Part shown: piece after piece, positions 45,158-54,502 of the stretch
Position numbering within the stretch: the first letter of the stretch is position 1
How the letters are laid out: the number at the start of each line of letters is the position of its first letter
From: Nitrospirota bacterium
GTDB lineage: Bacteria > Nitrospirota > Thermodesulfovibrionia > Thermodesulfovibrionales > UBA6898
Length of the DNA stretch: 64,000 nucleotides
Direction: 5' to 3'
Assembly: GCA_003252075.1 (NCBI GenBank)
Contig: QKDO01000096.1
Span: 1 to 64,000 of the forward strand
Program-made: the position numbers and the translations under genes
Notes under the pieces: model-generated
What the model saw: only the letters and a program-made list of their open reading frames with translations
Told to the model about the DNA's origin: nothing
The model's database searches: none

Positions 45158-45724
45158 CTATACCCTGCTTTCCATTGTCGCGACAACTTCCAGAACGGCT
45201 TCATGCAAAGCTGAGCTGAGGGCTTTTGCCAGTCCTGCACTGTCCGTTGTCTCGAGCGGCACTTTCTTGCTTGTCGTCATCCGGTAGATCTCTTTGCCTT
45301 CTGCTGTGGAAAGTTCGGCATCAAGCAGAAGCTCACCGAAATGGTCATCAACTCCCTCAAAACGCCTGAGATTGACCGAGAGCACAACAGACCCTTCGGG
45401 CACCGCGTTGGAGACCCGCACCTGCTGAAAATGGGCGATAAGCGCATCCCGGAAAATTTCTTTGACCATATCGACCGGCGACAATTCCCATTTTGCATAC
45501 CCGGATATCTCCAGCTCGTAGGGAGACAGCCGCCAGGCGATATAGGGCTGGGCCAGGTAGCGTGGAGACTGTACCCGAAGCGTGACCATCACCTCTTTCC
45601 GGGAACGCACAGCATAATTCTCCGCAGGCACATGCAGGCTGTATATCCTTGTCTCGGGCATGGTACACGAAGCTACCGCGAACAGGCAGAGCACGGGGCA
45701 TAATCTCCTGAAAACGTTAATCAC
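45158..45724 (-). CDS. ABC-transport auxiliary lipoprotein of the Mla/Mce system
   Basis: A 188-residue exported lipoprotein. The lipobox VASC lies in CLFAVASCTMPETRIYSL. The rest matches ABC-type transport auxiliary (PqiC/DUF330-like) proteins: alternating strands (EVMVTLRVQSPRYLAQPYIAWRL) and a late SVVLSVNLRRFEGV. The stop of mlaD and this start overlap by 8 bp. It probably anchors the MlaD-containing complex at the outer membrane. Confidence 0.8.
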   Translation of the reverse strand: MINVFRRLCPVLCLFAVASCTMPETRIYSLHVPAENYAVRSRKEVMVTLRVQSPRYLAQPYIAWRLSPYELEISGYAKWELSPVDMVKEIFRDALIAHFQQVRVSNAVPEGSVVLSVNLRRFEGVDDHFGELLLDAELSTAEGKEIYRMTTSKKVPLETTDSAGLAKALSSALHEAVLEVVATMESRV

Positions 45725-46592
45725 CCTTTCCCTCCTTGTAGATTACGCTCCAGGGTTTTCGCTTTAAATCGTGGATAAGGTCCTGGAGTTCCTCTGTCGT
45801 GCGCGTCATGGAATTCAGCAGGTCGTCGAGGTTCTGTGACTGCAGGTCAACGGTCCGGTCAACCGTCCTTGCCGACTTCTCGATAGTGCTGATCATAACT
45901 TCAGCCTTTTCCAGGTCCTCACGCGCTTTTTTCAGGACCTGGCTGAACTCAGCCTTATTGTTCCTGACGAGACCCTCAAGTTCATCGAGCACCGCTGAGA
46001 GTTTGTCTGTTGCGGCACGGATATTCAGGGCGATGTTCTCCACGTGGGAAGAGGCCGAAACTATTGCCTTGTTCGTATTGCCCAGGAGCGACTCGACCTG
46101 CTTAATGTTCTGGGGGCTGAACACCTTATCCATATCCCTGATGAGCACATCGAGGGATTGTGAAAGAGCCTCGACCTTTGCCATGATGACCCCGAAATCG
46201 ACGACCTCTTTCGAGGGAATGACATCGCCCACCTTTATCCGCTCATTGACCGTATTGTCCACCGTGAGCAGGAGATAGATATCACCCACAAAACCGACCT
46301 GTGTTATGAGCGCCCTTGTCCCCTTATAGATCGGTTTGCCGCGCTTGATGCCGATCTCTATCACAACGGATTCTCCCGGCAGATGCGGCTCCCGTATGGC
46401 AAGGACCCTGCCTATTCTCACGCCGCCCAGCTTTACCTGGGCGCCCGGCTCGAGACCTGCAGCATTCTTGACCCTGATGCTGTAGTGATCAAACTTTTCG
46501 AAGAACTGTCCGCCGCCGATAAGGACTACCACGAGGGTGAGAAGAACCAGGGATATGACAATAATAAGCCCGGCTTTTATCTCTTCTCTCAC
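45717..46592 (-). CDS. mlaD: MlaD/MCE-domain periplasmic lipid-binding protein
   Basis: A 291-residue protein with one N-terminal membrane anchor (AGLIIVISLVLLTLVVVLI) and an MCE domain (about 35-115; VKNAAGLEPGAQVKLGGVRIGRV). The rest is a long coiled-coil helix. The latter is longer than in E. coli MlaD and might form a tunnel or needle. It would bind phospholipid between the inner and outer membranes. Confidence 0.9.
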   Translation of the reverse strand: MREEIKAGLIIVISLVLLTLVVVLIGGGQFFEKFDHYSIRVKNAAGLEPGAQVKLGGVRIGRVLAIREPHLPGESVVIEIGIKRGKPIYKGTRALITQVGFVGDIYLLLTVDNTVNERIKVGDVIPSKEVVDFGVIMAKVEALSQSLDVLIRDMDKVFSPQNIKQVESLLGNTNKAIVSASSHVENIALNIRAATDKLSAVLDELEGLVRNNKAEFSQVLKKAREDLEKAEVMISTIEKSARTVDRTVDLQSQNLDDLLNSMTRTTEELQDLIHDLKRKPWSVIYKEGKGD

Positions 46593-46610
46593 GCTCTCCC
46601 TCTCATGCCG

Positions 46611-47405
46611 TCATTCCCCCGCGATAACCCTGAAATAATCATCCGGAGAATATGCCTGCTGTTCCGGTTTCCGCTCCAGGAACATCCTGATTCTGGGATG
46701 GTCTGAAGCCCTCAGTCCGTCGAGCGTTCCGGCGAATAATATCTGACCTTTGTCCAGCATGATAACATAATCGGCAATGGCGAAAACACTGGGCAGTTCA
46801 TGAGTCACGACAATGATCGTCATCCGGAAAACGTTTCGCAGTTTCATGATCAGTTCATCAAGCCCAGCGGCAGTGACCGGATCAAGACCTGCAGAAGGTT
46901 CATCAAAGAAAAGCATCTCGGGGTCGAGGGCAAGTGCCCGCGCAAGGCCGGCGCGCTTCTTCATGCCGCCCGAAAGCTGTGACGGATAAAAGTGATCGAA
47001 ACCGGAGAGACCGACCAGATCGAGTTTCATGCGCACCATGATCTGCAGGGTGGCCTCATTTATCTTGGTATGCTCCCTGATCGGAAGGGCTACATTGTCC
47101 GCTATGGTCATGGAATTCAACAGTGCTGCACCCTGGAACAGGACACCCATCTTTCCCCGCACCCGGTCCATCCCGGGCTCATCCAGGGTGGTAATCTCCC
47201 GGCCGTTGATCCTTATGCTTCCCGCAGAAGGCCTGAGCAGACCGATCAGGTGTTTCAGGAGCGTGCTCTTGCCGCACCCGCTTCCACCGAGGATAACCGT
47301 CGTTTTTCCCCGGGGGATGCTGAACGTGAGGCCCTTCAGCACCTCCCGGTCGCCATACCGTGTCCTGAGCCCGGTAACTTCTATGGCATGTTCCGTGTTC
47401 TGCAT
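46611..47405 (-). CDS. mlaF: MlaF-type ABC transporter ATPase
   Basis: A 264-residue ATPase with Walker A GGSGCGKSTLLKHLIG, Q-loop VLFQGAALLNSMTIADNV, signature LSGGMKKRAGLARAL (typical of MlaF), Walker B MLFFDEPSAGLDPVTA and switch TIIVVTHELPS. It lies 18 bp after mlaD in the operon order mlaE-mlaF-mlaD-lipoprotein. Confidence 0.93.
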   Translation of the reverse strand: MQNTEHAIEVTGLRTRYGDREVLKGLTFSIPRGKTTVILGGSGCGKSTLLKHLIGLLRPSAGSIRINGREITTLDEPGMDRVRGKMGVLFQGAALLNSMTIADNVALPIREHTKINEATLQIMVRMKLDLVGLSGFDHFYPSQLSGGMKKRAGLARALALDPEMLFFDEPSAGLDPVTAAGLDELIMKLRNVFRMTIIVVTHELPSVFAIADYVIMLDKGQILFAGTLDGLRASDHPRIRMFLERKPEQQAYSPDDYFRVIAGE

Positions 47406-47417
47406 CGCTGTACCCTA

Positions 47418-48182
47418 TCAGGTGAAATAGTAGAAAAGCATGGTAAAAAACAGATCAAAGATGATCACCAGAAAAATCGACGCCACCACGGAGGAAGTCG
47501 TCCGCCTCCCGACCTCCTCAGCTCCGCCCTCGACCTTGAAACCCTGATATGCCCCCACAATGGTTATCACGATACCGAATGCCCATGCCTTGATAAGTCC
47601 GGTGAACACATCCTTCACGAGGAGCGCGTTAATGGTCTGCTGATAATAATTATAGGGATGCATGTCCAGCACCGAGACAGAAAGAAGAAACCCTCCCGAA
47701 ATGCCAATGACGTCGGAAAGCATGGTCAGCGCAGGCACCATGACCATCAGCGCGATCAGCTTGGGACTCACCAGGAACCGTATCGGGTTGATACCCATGG
47801 TAACAAGCGCATCAACCTCCTCTGCCGCCTTCATGGAACCGATCTCAGCAGCAAAGGCGGAACCGCTCCTGCCGGACACGATGATAGCCGTGAGAATTGG
47901 GCTCAGTTCGCGCGTCAGGGAGACACCGACAAGATTGGCCACATAGATCAGCGCACCCACCCGCTTGAGCTGATATGCCGCCTGGAGCGCCAAAATGATC
48001 CCGACGAAAAAGGAGATGACCGCAACAATCGGCACGGAGTTATACCCTGCCTTCACCATTTCGGAGATCATCGCTCGGATGCGAACGGGCTTCCCCCGGA
48101 ACGGTGAGATAAACGTCCAGTAGAACGAATGGTTGATGATACGGGAAGCGTCGGAGATATCTTTTCGCAGGGTAAAGGCCAC
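47418..48182 (-). CDS. mlaE: MlaE-type ABC transporter permease
   Basis: A 254-residue inner-membrane permease with five to six spans. The family signature is GYNSVPIVAVISFFVGIILALQAAYQLKRVGA, followed by RELSPILTAIIVSGRSGSAFAAEIGSMK, which holds the coupling region. It heads the Mla operon. The STAS gene lies 24 bp upstream on the same strand and may act as the MlaB-like partner. Confidence 0.93.
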   Translation of the reverse strand: MAFTLRKDISDASRIINHSFYWTFISPFRGKPVRIRAMISEMVKAGYNSVPIVAVISFFVGIILALQAAYQLKRVGALIYVANLVGVSLTRELSPILTAIIVSGRSGSAFAAEIGSMKAAEEVDALVTMGINPIRFLVSPKLIALMVMVPALTMLSDVIGISGGFLLSVSVLDMHPYNYYQQTINALLVKDVFTGLIKAWAFGIVITIVGAYQGFKVEGGAEEVGRRTTSSVVASIFLVIIFDLFFTMLFYYFT

Positions 48183-48206
48183 TTATACGACCGTTACCGG
48201 CATGGC

Positions 48207-48536
48207 TCAGCAGTTGACCGCTTCATCCAGGGTTCCGCATATCTCGAATACCTTGTCAAGCTTCGAAAATGAGAATATCTCCATGATACCCTGCGGTATC
48301 TCCGAGAACTGAAGCCTGCCGTTATAGGTTCTCATATGCTTCAGGCCTTCCACGAACGTAGCAATGCCTGAACTGTCGATATAGGAGACGTCCCTGAAAT
48401 TCACCACAAGCCTCTGGGGCCGCTCCCTGATAAGGACAAGAAGTCTTTCCCGTAACGCCGGAGATGAATGCATATCGATCTCCCCGGCCAAAGAGACGAC
48501 CTTGTTTCCCTTGTAATCTCCCACGTCAATCTTCAT
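48207..48536 (-). CDS. STAS-domain anti-sigma-factor antagonist (RsbV/SpoIIAA-like or MlaB-like)
   Basis: A 109-residue single STAS domain. The phosphorylatable Ser is in VSYIDSSGIATFVEGL. It overlaps the kinase gene upstream by 11 bp and is 24 bp from mlaE downstream. It could be the RsbV-type antagonist of the neighbouring kinase, or the MlaB-type subunit of the transporter. Position between the two modules supports either or both. Confidence 0.88.
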   Translation of the reverse strand: MKIDVGDYKGNKVVSLAGEIDMHSSPALRERLLVLIRERPQRLVVNFRDVSYIDSSGIATFVEGLKHMRTYNGRLQFSEIPQGIMEIFSFSKLDKVFEICGTLDEAVNC

Positions 48537-48948
48537 CCCTGCTCCTCAAATGCTTGATCAGCAGCAAGCGGTTGCCGTTCTTTCGCTTCTGATCATACAC
48601 AACCGTATCAAACACCCGCTTGATGAAATGCAGCCCGAGACCTCCGGGCCTGATATCATCGAGATTACGTCCCTGCATCAGTTCGGGCCTCGCCTTTTCC
48701 CCCGTATCCTCTATCGTTATCCGAAGGTCCCTCGCTGTTGCTGCATATTTTACAACAATCCTTTGAGAGGTGTCTCCACGATATGCATGTTTTATAACAT
48801 TCGCGCAGGCCTCATCCACCGCAAGCCTGAGATCTGCCGTTACCTCCTCGGACAATCCGTAAATGCTGCAGAACCGCACGGTGACATCACGTATCAGGCT
48901 GAGATACTGCGGATGGGAACGTACCCTGACTGTTACCGTATCGCTCAT
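48526..48948 (-). CDS. RsbW/SpoIIAB-like anti-sigma serine kinase
   Basis: A 140-residue GHKL ATPase (HATPase_c_2). The N box is LRLAVDEACANVIKHAY; the G boxes are ITIEDTGEKA and PGGLGLHFIKRVFD. It would phosphorylate the STAS protein and may hold a sigma factor. No sigma factor gene is nearby, so the output may be another target. It overlaps both flanking genes. Confidence 0.9.
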   Translation of the reverse strand: MSDTVTVRVRSHPQYLSLIRDVTVRFCSIYGLSEEVTADLRLAVDEACANVIKHAYRGDTSQRIVVKYAATARDLRITIEDTGEKARPELMQGRNLDDIRPGGLGLHFIKRVFDTVVYDQKRKNGNRLLLIKHLRSRDED

Positions 48949-50225
48949 ACTCCATACCTCATTTCGACGATCGTCAGGTCATCAGCCCTCTCTGCATCTC
49001 CGACAAATTCGCTCACCCGCCCGACCATCAGTTCAGGAAGGCAGTCCTGCTGCCTGTTATGGCCCACAAAGGAAACGACCTCATCAAATCCCAGCCGCAG
49101 GCCATTACAGTCCCTGGCATCAAAAACCCCGTCGGTCATCATGATAAGCCTGTCCCCCGGGGCAAGCATGATTTCTTTTACCGGGAAATCAGTATCACAG
49201 ATCCCGACAGGAGGCCCGGCATCGGGTCTTAAGACCGTTACCCCCTCAGCAGTGATCCAGAGCAACGGAGGATGGCCGGCGACCGCGACTGCCACACTTC
49301 CCGTCTGCTGATCCGCAATAGCATAGATCGCGGTCAGGAACATTCCCCGCGGTGTGTCAGAAAGCTGCTGATTGAGCCGCTGCAAAACCATACCGGGATC
49401 AGCGATTCCGTGAGCCTGGTACCGGAAATCGCCCATGACCTTTGCCATGAAAAGTGCAGCAGAGACCCCCTTCCCCGATATATCTCCTATGAACAGGCCC
49501 GCCTTGCCGGGCAATGGTTCAACAAAATCGTAAAGATCGCCGCCCACATGCTTTGCCGGAATGGTGATACCGGTCAGACGGAACGGTCCCATCTCCTTCA
49601 CCGGGCTGACCGGCAGGAAGCTCTGCTGAATGGTCGCGGCCAGTTCCAGTTCCTGTCTGAGCCGCTGACGCTCAAGCGCATCCTTGTGGTATAGGGCGTT
49701 TTCCATGGCCACGGCGACCTGCCTGCAGAGGGCCAGGAAGATCTCCAGGTCGTGGCCGGAAAAACTGTCTCGTTCTCTCGGGTTCATTATCTCGGCCACG
49801 CCGATCAACCCTTCCCTGCCGACCAGAGGTACGGCAATAATGCTTTTGGTAGTAAAGCCGGTAAGAGCGTCAGCCCGCGTGAAAAAACGGCTGTCATCCG
49901 CCGCGTTCTTCACCAGCACAGGCTCCTGGTGCTCGGCGACCCAGCCTGCTATGCCCTCGCCAAGCTCAAGCGTCACCTGCTGCCTGAGTATCTCTCCGTC
50001 ACGGGCATCGGTGCAGAGAGCCACGTCGAATTCGAGCCTCCCGGTCTTCCGGTTGAAAAGCAGGATAGAGCAGGCATCGGCGCGCATAACATGTTTTGCC
50101 TTCTCCATAACCAGTGCCGTGAGTTCGCCAAGATCGAGGGTGGAAGATATGATCGCAGAAACGTCCATCAGCATCTTCAGGTCGTCGATCTTCTTTTCGA
50201 GTTCGGTCAGGCGGTAGTCAGGCAC
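48945..50225 (-). CDS. GAF-PP2C (RsbU/SpoIIE-type) phosphatase
   Basis: A 426-residue cytosolic protein. Residues 1-30 are a coiled coil, about 35-185 a GAF domain (CSILLFNRKTGRLEFD), and about 215-426 the SpoIIE-type PP2C domain. Metal-binding aspartates are in KHVGGDLYDF, LFIGDISGKGV and MMTDGVFDAR. It would dephosphorylate the STAS protein on a signal sensed by GAF. It overlaps the kinase gene by 4 bp, so phosphatase, kinase and antagonist form one unit. Confidence 0.92.
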   Translation of the reverse strand: MPDYRLTELEKKIDDLKMLMDVSAIISSTLDLGELTALVMEKAKHVMRADACSILLFNRKTGRLEFDVALCTDARDGEILRQQVTLELGEGIAGWVAEHQEPVLVKNAADDSRFFTRADALTGFTTKSIIAVPLVGREGLIGVAEIMNPRERDSFSGHDLEIFLALCRQVAVAMENALYHKDALERQRLRQELELAATIQQSFLPVSPVKEMGPFRLTGITIPAKHVGGDLYDFVEPLPGKAGLFIGDISGKGVSAALFMAKVMGDFRYQAHGIADPGMVLQRLNQQLSDTPRGMFLTAIYAIADQQTGSVAVAVAGHPPLLWITAEGVTVLRPDAGPPVGICDTDFPVKEIMLAPGDRLIMMTDGVFDARDCNGLRLGFDEVVSFVGHNRQQDCLPELMVGRVSEFVGDAERADDLTIVEMRYGV

Positions 50226-50354
50226 GATTCTCTTCAGCGCTCCCCATGTATGCTAATTGAATACCAGATTTATGCCCGGTTTTCAAGGAAAATACGAAAC
50301 TTAACTATTGTCATTGGCTGCACTGAGGAGGTAAAATCCCTGTAACAGAGGGAT

Positions 50355-50843
50355 ATGAAAAAACTTTTCCGGTGGGCATTTGACAGGAATAAAGATGACC
50401 GGCTTTCCATTCTCCGCCAGGTCGGTCTTTGTAAAGGACTGAGCAGGAACGTCCTGATGAAGCTCCTGGTGGACCTTGTCGAAAAGGAATACCAGCAGGG
50501 GGACCTTATATTCGCGGAAGGGGACACGGGGAAAGCCCTGTATATCATCCTGAACGGTTCGGTCTCGATCGTAAAGCGCTGCGGAAATGAGGACAAGGTC
50601 CTTGCCACCCTTTCCGCAGGCTCCTTTTTCGGCGAACTCGCCCTCATCGACCAGGTGCCCCGCTTCGCCTCAGCAACTGCCATGGAAAAAACAACCCTGC
50701 TGATCATGTATAAGTCCTATTTCGACGACCTCATAAAGGCGAACAATGCCATGTCGTCCCGCCTGTTGCTGAACATTGTTGAGCTTCTCACCGCATACGT
50801 CAGAAAGAACCATGCGGCATACCGCTGCGACCGGGATGAATGA
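50355..50843 (+). CDS. Single-domain cyclic-nucleotide-binding protein
   Basis: A 162-residue protein with one cNMP-binding domain (YQQGDLIFAEGDTGKALYII, then GSFFGELALIDQVPRFASATAM). The phosphate-cassette Arg is in VPRFASA, a divergent PRTAT-like loop, so ligand binding is likely but not certain. No DNA-binding helix follows. It overlaps the next gene (AI-2E family) by 4 bp. It lies divergent from the RsbU-type phosphatase. Confidence 0.82.
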   Translation: MKKLFRWAFDRNKDDRLSILRQVGLCKGLSRNVLMKLLVDLVEKEYQQGDLIFAEGDTGKALYIILNGSVSIVKRCGNEDKVLATLSAGSFFGELALIDQVPRFASATAMEKTTLLIMYKSYFDDLIKANNAMSSRLLLNIVELLTAYVRKNHAAYRCDRDE

Positions 50844-51943
50844 AAAAATCTGAAGAAGATCTTTTAACGGAACTCAGCAAAGTTCACCACCAGATGCCCC
50901 GTTGGGTCCTGGTGCTGATTGCATCCATGGCACTGGTTGTCTTCGCGTCCCATACCGCGGGACTTCTCGTCCTCCTGCTGATATCCGGGATCTTCGCCTA
51001 TCTCTTCTCGTCGCTCATCAACAGGATCGAGTATTTCGGCATCAAAAGAACTGTTGCCGTTGCCGCCCTTTATGGCGTGGCGCTGCTGTTATTCACGGCT
51101 GCCGAATTCCTGATCCTTCCCTGCCTGAAAAACGAGACAGCCCATCTCTCAGCACAACTGCCGGATATCACACGGCAGGCTGAAGCTGCATTCAGCGGAC
51201 TGAAAGGCTATCCGTTTACCGAAGAGCTTATCGACCGGATCCTTGAAGGCATCGCGAGACCCGGCCATATGCTCAGCACGACCCTGAACAGTTCCGAGGT
51301 GTTCAGCCAGGCCGCATCCCTTACCTTTGCCATGATCCTCATCCCGTTCTTTGTCTTCTTTATCCTGAGGGACTGGCCCGCCATGTTGAAAGCTTTCCTG
51401 CGGCGCCTTCCTGCTGCATATGTCGAAACAGCAATCGCGGCCCTGGCCGAGATCAATATCCTGGCCGGGAGATACCTTCGTGGTCTGGCCATAGACTGCT
51501 TTTCCATCGCCTGCATCGCATCCTTTGGTCTCTGGGCCCTCGGCGTCGGCTATCCTTTTACGCTGGGCATCATGACCGGCGCGGCCAACGTCATCCCTTA
51601 CCTCGGCCCTATCGTCTCCTGCGCTGCTGCCTCCCTTATTGCCTTCATCCAGTTCAAGAGCGCAGGAGCAGTCATCAATGTGCTTATGCTCTATACCGCG
51701 ATCAGGCTCATCGACGATTTTGTTGTCCAGCCGCTTACCATAGGCAGAAGCGTCAGGCTCCATCCCATGCTGCTGATCATCAGCATCATTGCAGGACAGA
51801 GGCTCTTCGGGATCATGGGGATGGTCCTGGCTGTTCCTACAGTGACCATACTCCAGAAGGTCGTGCAGATCCTTCTCGATCACCGGCAGCGCATGCGCAC
51901 ACGTACTGCTGCAGCAACACACATTCAGAAGATAATCGTTTAA
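50840..51943 (+). CDS. AI-2E family (PerM-like) membrane transporter
   Basis: A 367-residue inner-membrane protein with seven to eight predicted spans. Family features are the early hydrophobic pair (LVLIASMALVVFASHTAGLLVLLLISG), the loop FFVFFILRDWP and the GANVIPYLGPIV-type segment (GAANVIPYLGPIVSCAAASL), then DDFVVQPLTIGRSVRLHPML. Members move diverse small molecules or ions; the AI-2 name is historical. Translational overlap with the cNMP-binding gene suggests a joint function. Confidence 0.9.
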   Translation: MKKSEEDLLTELSKVHHQMPRWVLVLIASMALVVFASHTAGLLVLLLISGIFAYLFSSLINRIEYFGIKRTVAVAALYGVALLLFTAAEFLILPCLKNETAHLSAQLPDITRQAEAAFSGLKGYPFTEELIDRILEGIARPGHMLSTTLNSSEVFSQAASLTFAMILIPFFVFFILRDWPAMLKAFLRRLPAAYVETAIAALAEINILAGRYLRGLAIDCFSIACIASFGLWALGVGYPFTLGIMTGAANVIPYLGPIVSCAAASLIAFIQFKSAGAVINVLMLYTAIRLIDDFVVQPLTIGRSVRLHPMLLIISIIAGQRLFGIMGMVLAVPTVTILQKVVQILLDHRQRMRTRTAAATHIQKIIV

Positions 51944-51983
51944 TATAGATATCATGATCGCGGGGAATGAACGTTAGAGATTT

Positions 51984-52985
51984 ATGCATGAACTGAAGAA
52001 GAAGATCATCCTTGCTGCCGCGCTCCTTGTGCTCGTCATCTCATTCGGCACTGCGGGCTATATGGTTATCGAGGACTGGACGTTCATCGACTCCCTGTAC
52101 ATGACGATCATTACGCTGGCCAGTGTCGGGTACAAGGAGGTCCATGTCCTTTCCCGTTCCGGCATGGTATTTACCATCGTCCTTATCATAGGCGGCGTGG
52201 GCACAGTCCTATATGCGCTCAATGCAGGCGCAAAGATACTGCTTGAAGGTGAACTGCGACAAGTATTCTGGAGGAGAAGATTGGAAAAGAAGATCAGGGA
52301 ACTGAAGGATCATTATATCGTCTGCGGCTACGGCAGGATGGGGAAGATCATCTGCAGGGAACTGTACGAAAAGCATATGAAGTTCGTGGTCGTTGAAAAA
52401 ATGCCTGAGGTGATCACGAATGGCGAAGACCTCCTTATCTTTCCGGGAGACGCCACAAAGGATGAAGTGCTGAGAGAACTCGGCATCGAGAGGGCAAAAG
52501 GCCTGATTTCGGTGCTTCCGACTGATGCAGAAAATCTTTTTGTCGTCCTCAGTGCACGGGTACTGAACCCGAAACTTACCATTGTTGCCAGGGCAGGTGA
52601 AGAGGGTTCTGAACAGAAACTGCTGCGTGCCGGTGCAGATAAGGTGGTATCGCCCTATCAGATCGGAGGGCTCAGGATAGCGCATACCGTCCTCAAACCT
52701 GCTGTTGTGGATTTCATCGAATTCGCGACCAAAAGCGGCAACATAGACCTCCAGATGGAAGAGGTCAGCATCGGAGAACATTCACGGCTCGTGGGCAAGA
52801 CGCTCGATGAATCAGGCATAGGAAGAGAGCTCGGCATCATCATTGTCGCCATCAGAAAGCCGAACGGCGAGATGATGTTCAATCCGACGTTCCGGAGCGC
52901 GATCACGGGAGGCGATATGCTCATCGCCCTCGGGGAAATTTCTAAACTGAAGGTGCTTGAAGATCTGGCAGCACAAAGATCCTAG
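51984..52985 (+). CDS. Potassium channel with TrkA-type (RCK) domain
   Basis: A 333-residue protein with two membrane spans around a pore loop ([15 protein letters not shown]; TxGY-like selectivity filter). A cytosolic NAD-binding TrkA-N domain ([36 protein letters not shown]) and a TrkA-C domain ([25 protein letters not shown]) follow. It is an RCK-gated potassium channel of the MthK type. Ligand (Ca, ATP, NAD or c-di-AMP) cannot be told. Confidence 0.93.
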   Translation: MHELKKKIILAAALLVLVISFGTAGYMVIEDWTFIDSLYMTIITLASVGYKEVHVLSRSGMVFTIVLIIGGVGTVLYALNAGAKILLEGELRQVFWRRRLEKKIRELKDHYIVCGYGRMGKIICRELYEKHMKFVVVEKMPEVITNGEDLLIFPGDATKDEVLRELGIERAKGLISVLPTDAENLFVVLSARVLNPKLTIVARAGEEGSEQKLLRAGADKVVSPYQIGGLRIAHTVLKPAVVDFIEFATKSGNIDLQMEEVSIGEHSRLVGKTLDESGIGRELGIIIVAIRKPNGEMMFNPTFRSAITGGDMLIALGEISKLKVLEDLAAQRS

Positions 52986-53002
52986 TCAGTATATCGGAGG
53001 AG

Positions 53003-53593
53003 ATGATGATGAAAAGAATGTTCTTACTGCTGTTTGCCGTTATGCTTTCAGGTCTGACAGGATGCGGATATAACGTCATGCAGGCAAACGAGGAGGCGGT
53101 CAAGGCTGCATGGGGTGATGTGGAGTCAGCCTACCAGCGCAGAAACGACCTGATCCCGAATCTTGTTGAGGTCGTCAAGGGGTATGCAAAGCATGAAAAA
53201 GAGACCCTGCAGGCAGTTGTTGAAGCCAGGGCAAAAGTCGGCAGCATCCAGATGTCCAAAGCCCTGCTTGACGATCCCCGGGCGTTCTCGCAGTTCCAGG
53301 AGGCACAGGGCTCTATGAGCAGCGCCCTCTCCCGTCTCATGGTGGTAGTGGAGCAATACCCGGACCTCAAGGCAAACCAGAACTTCCTGGACCTGCAGCA
53401 CCAGCTTGAAGGAACCGAGAACCGGATCAATGTTGCCCGTTCGCGGTACAACAAGACTGTCGAGACATTTAACACGTCGATCCGGATATTCCCGAACAGC
53501 GTAACGAATTCCCTGCTCCTGCATTTGAAACTGAAGGAGCCCTTTAAGGCAGAGGCAGGCGCGGAAAAAGCGCCGAAGGTGCAGTTCCCGTAA
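53003..53593 (+). CDS. LemA-family lipoprotein
   Basis: A 196-residue exported protein with lipobox SGLTGC. The LemA fold shows as [33 protein letters not shown] and [23 protein letters not shown]. Function of the family is not settled; it commonly precedes TPM-domain (YgcG) genes, as here. ATG 53003 or 53006 follows GGAGGAG. A TPM protein begins right at the stop. Confidence 0.92.
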   Translation: MMMKRMFLLLFAVMLSGLTGCGYNVMQANEEAVKAAWGDVESAYQRRNDLIPNLVEVVKGYAKHEKETLQAVVEARAKVGSIQMSKALLDDPRAFSQFQEAQGSMSSALSRLMVVVEQYPDLKANQNFLDLQHQLEGTENRINVARSRYNKTVETFNTSIRIFPNSVTNSLLLHLKLKEPFKAEAGAEKAPKVQFP

Positions 53594-54502
53594 GTGAACG
53601 CCTCCTCGCCGGCACGCGTGAAAGCGGAGGCATGGTCATTCGTCAGGACATGCCTCCGCTACCTTGTTGGTTTTGTTTTTCTTTTCGTTGTGCATGTCTC
53701 TGCGCTGGACGTGCCCAAACTTCAGGGCTACGTGAACGACTACGCAGACATGATCTCCGTACCGACACGAGCAACGCTCGAAAATGAACTCCGCGCCTTC
53801 GAGCAGTCTGACTCCACCCAGATCGTGATCCTTACCATACCCTCCCTGCAGGGCGAGGCTCTTGAGGATTACAGCGTCACGGTAGCTGATGCATGGAAGA
53901 TCGGACAGAAGGACAAAGACAACGGCATCATCTTCCTTGTGGTGAGAGATGATCGGAAAATGCGCATCGAGGTGGGAAGAGGACTCGAAGGTAGCATTAC
54001 TGATCTCCTGGCCGGCAGGATCATTGACCTTGCGGTCAAACCCCGCTTCAAAAGGGGTGATTTTGACGGCGGGTTCATCGCCGGCATCCATTCGCTCATC
54101 GATGCGTCCCGCGGCGAGTTCGCGGCTGAGGAAAGAGGCAGCAGCCGTGACCGGCGGGGATCGTCCTCGTTCATGACGTTTCTGATCTTCGGTTTCGTCG
54201 CACTTCTTATGATCGGGAGCGTATCCCGCATCCTGTCCGCAGCAGCAGGCGCTGTCGGGCTGCCGGCGCTGATCTCCATAGCCCTCGTGCCGCTCGGCCT
54301 CTCCGCAGCGCTCATCCTTGGTGTAATCGGTCTGGTCGCCGGGCTTGTCATTCCCTCGCTCTTCTCAGCCGGCGGGAGGGGTTACCACCGCGGCGGATTT
54401 TACGGGGGCGGCTTCGGGGGCGGAGGTTTCGGCGGGGGCGGCGGCGATTTCGGCGGAGGAGGAGGCGGCTTCGGGGGCGGCGGGGCGTCAGGAAACTGGT
54501 GA
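53594..54502 (+). CDS. TPM-domain (YgcG-like) exported protein with Gly-rich tail
   Basis: A 302-residue protein with an N-terminal signal (YLVGFVFLFVVHVSAL), a TPM domain (about 38-170; YVNDYADMISVPTRATLE, IIFLVVRDDRKMRIEVGRGLEG), two spans near 195-255 and a tail made of GGGFGGGG repeats. The GTG start at 53594 lies at the LemA stop. The Gly-rich tail is typical of YgcG relatives. A role in envelope or photosystem-like repair is known only for plant TPM members. Confidence 0.85.
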   Translation: MNASSPARVKAEAWSFVRTCLRYLVGFVFLFVVHVSALDVPKLQGYVNDYADMISVPTRATLENELRAFEQSDSTQIVILTIPSLQGEALEDYSVTVADAWKIGQKDKDNGIIFLVVRDDRKMRIEVGRGLEGSITDLLAGRIIDLAVKPRFKRGDFDGGFIAGIHSLIDASRGEFAAEERGSSRDRRGSSSFMTFLIFGFVALLMIGSVSRILSAAAGAVGLPALISIALVPLGLSAALILGVIGLVAGLVIPSLFSAGGRGYHRGGFYGGGFGGGGFGGGGGDFGGGGGGFGGGGASGNW

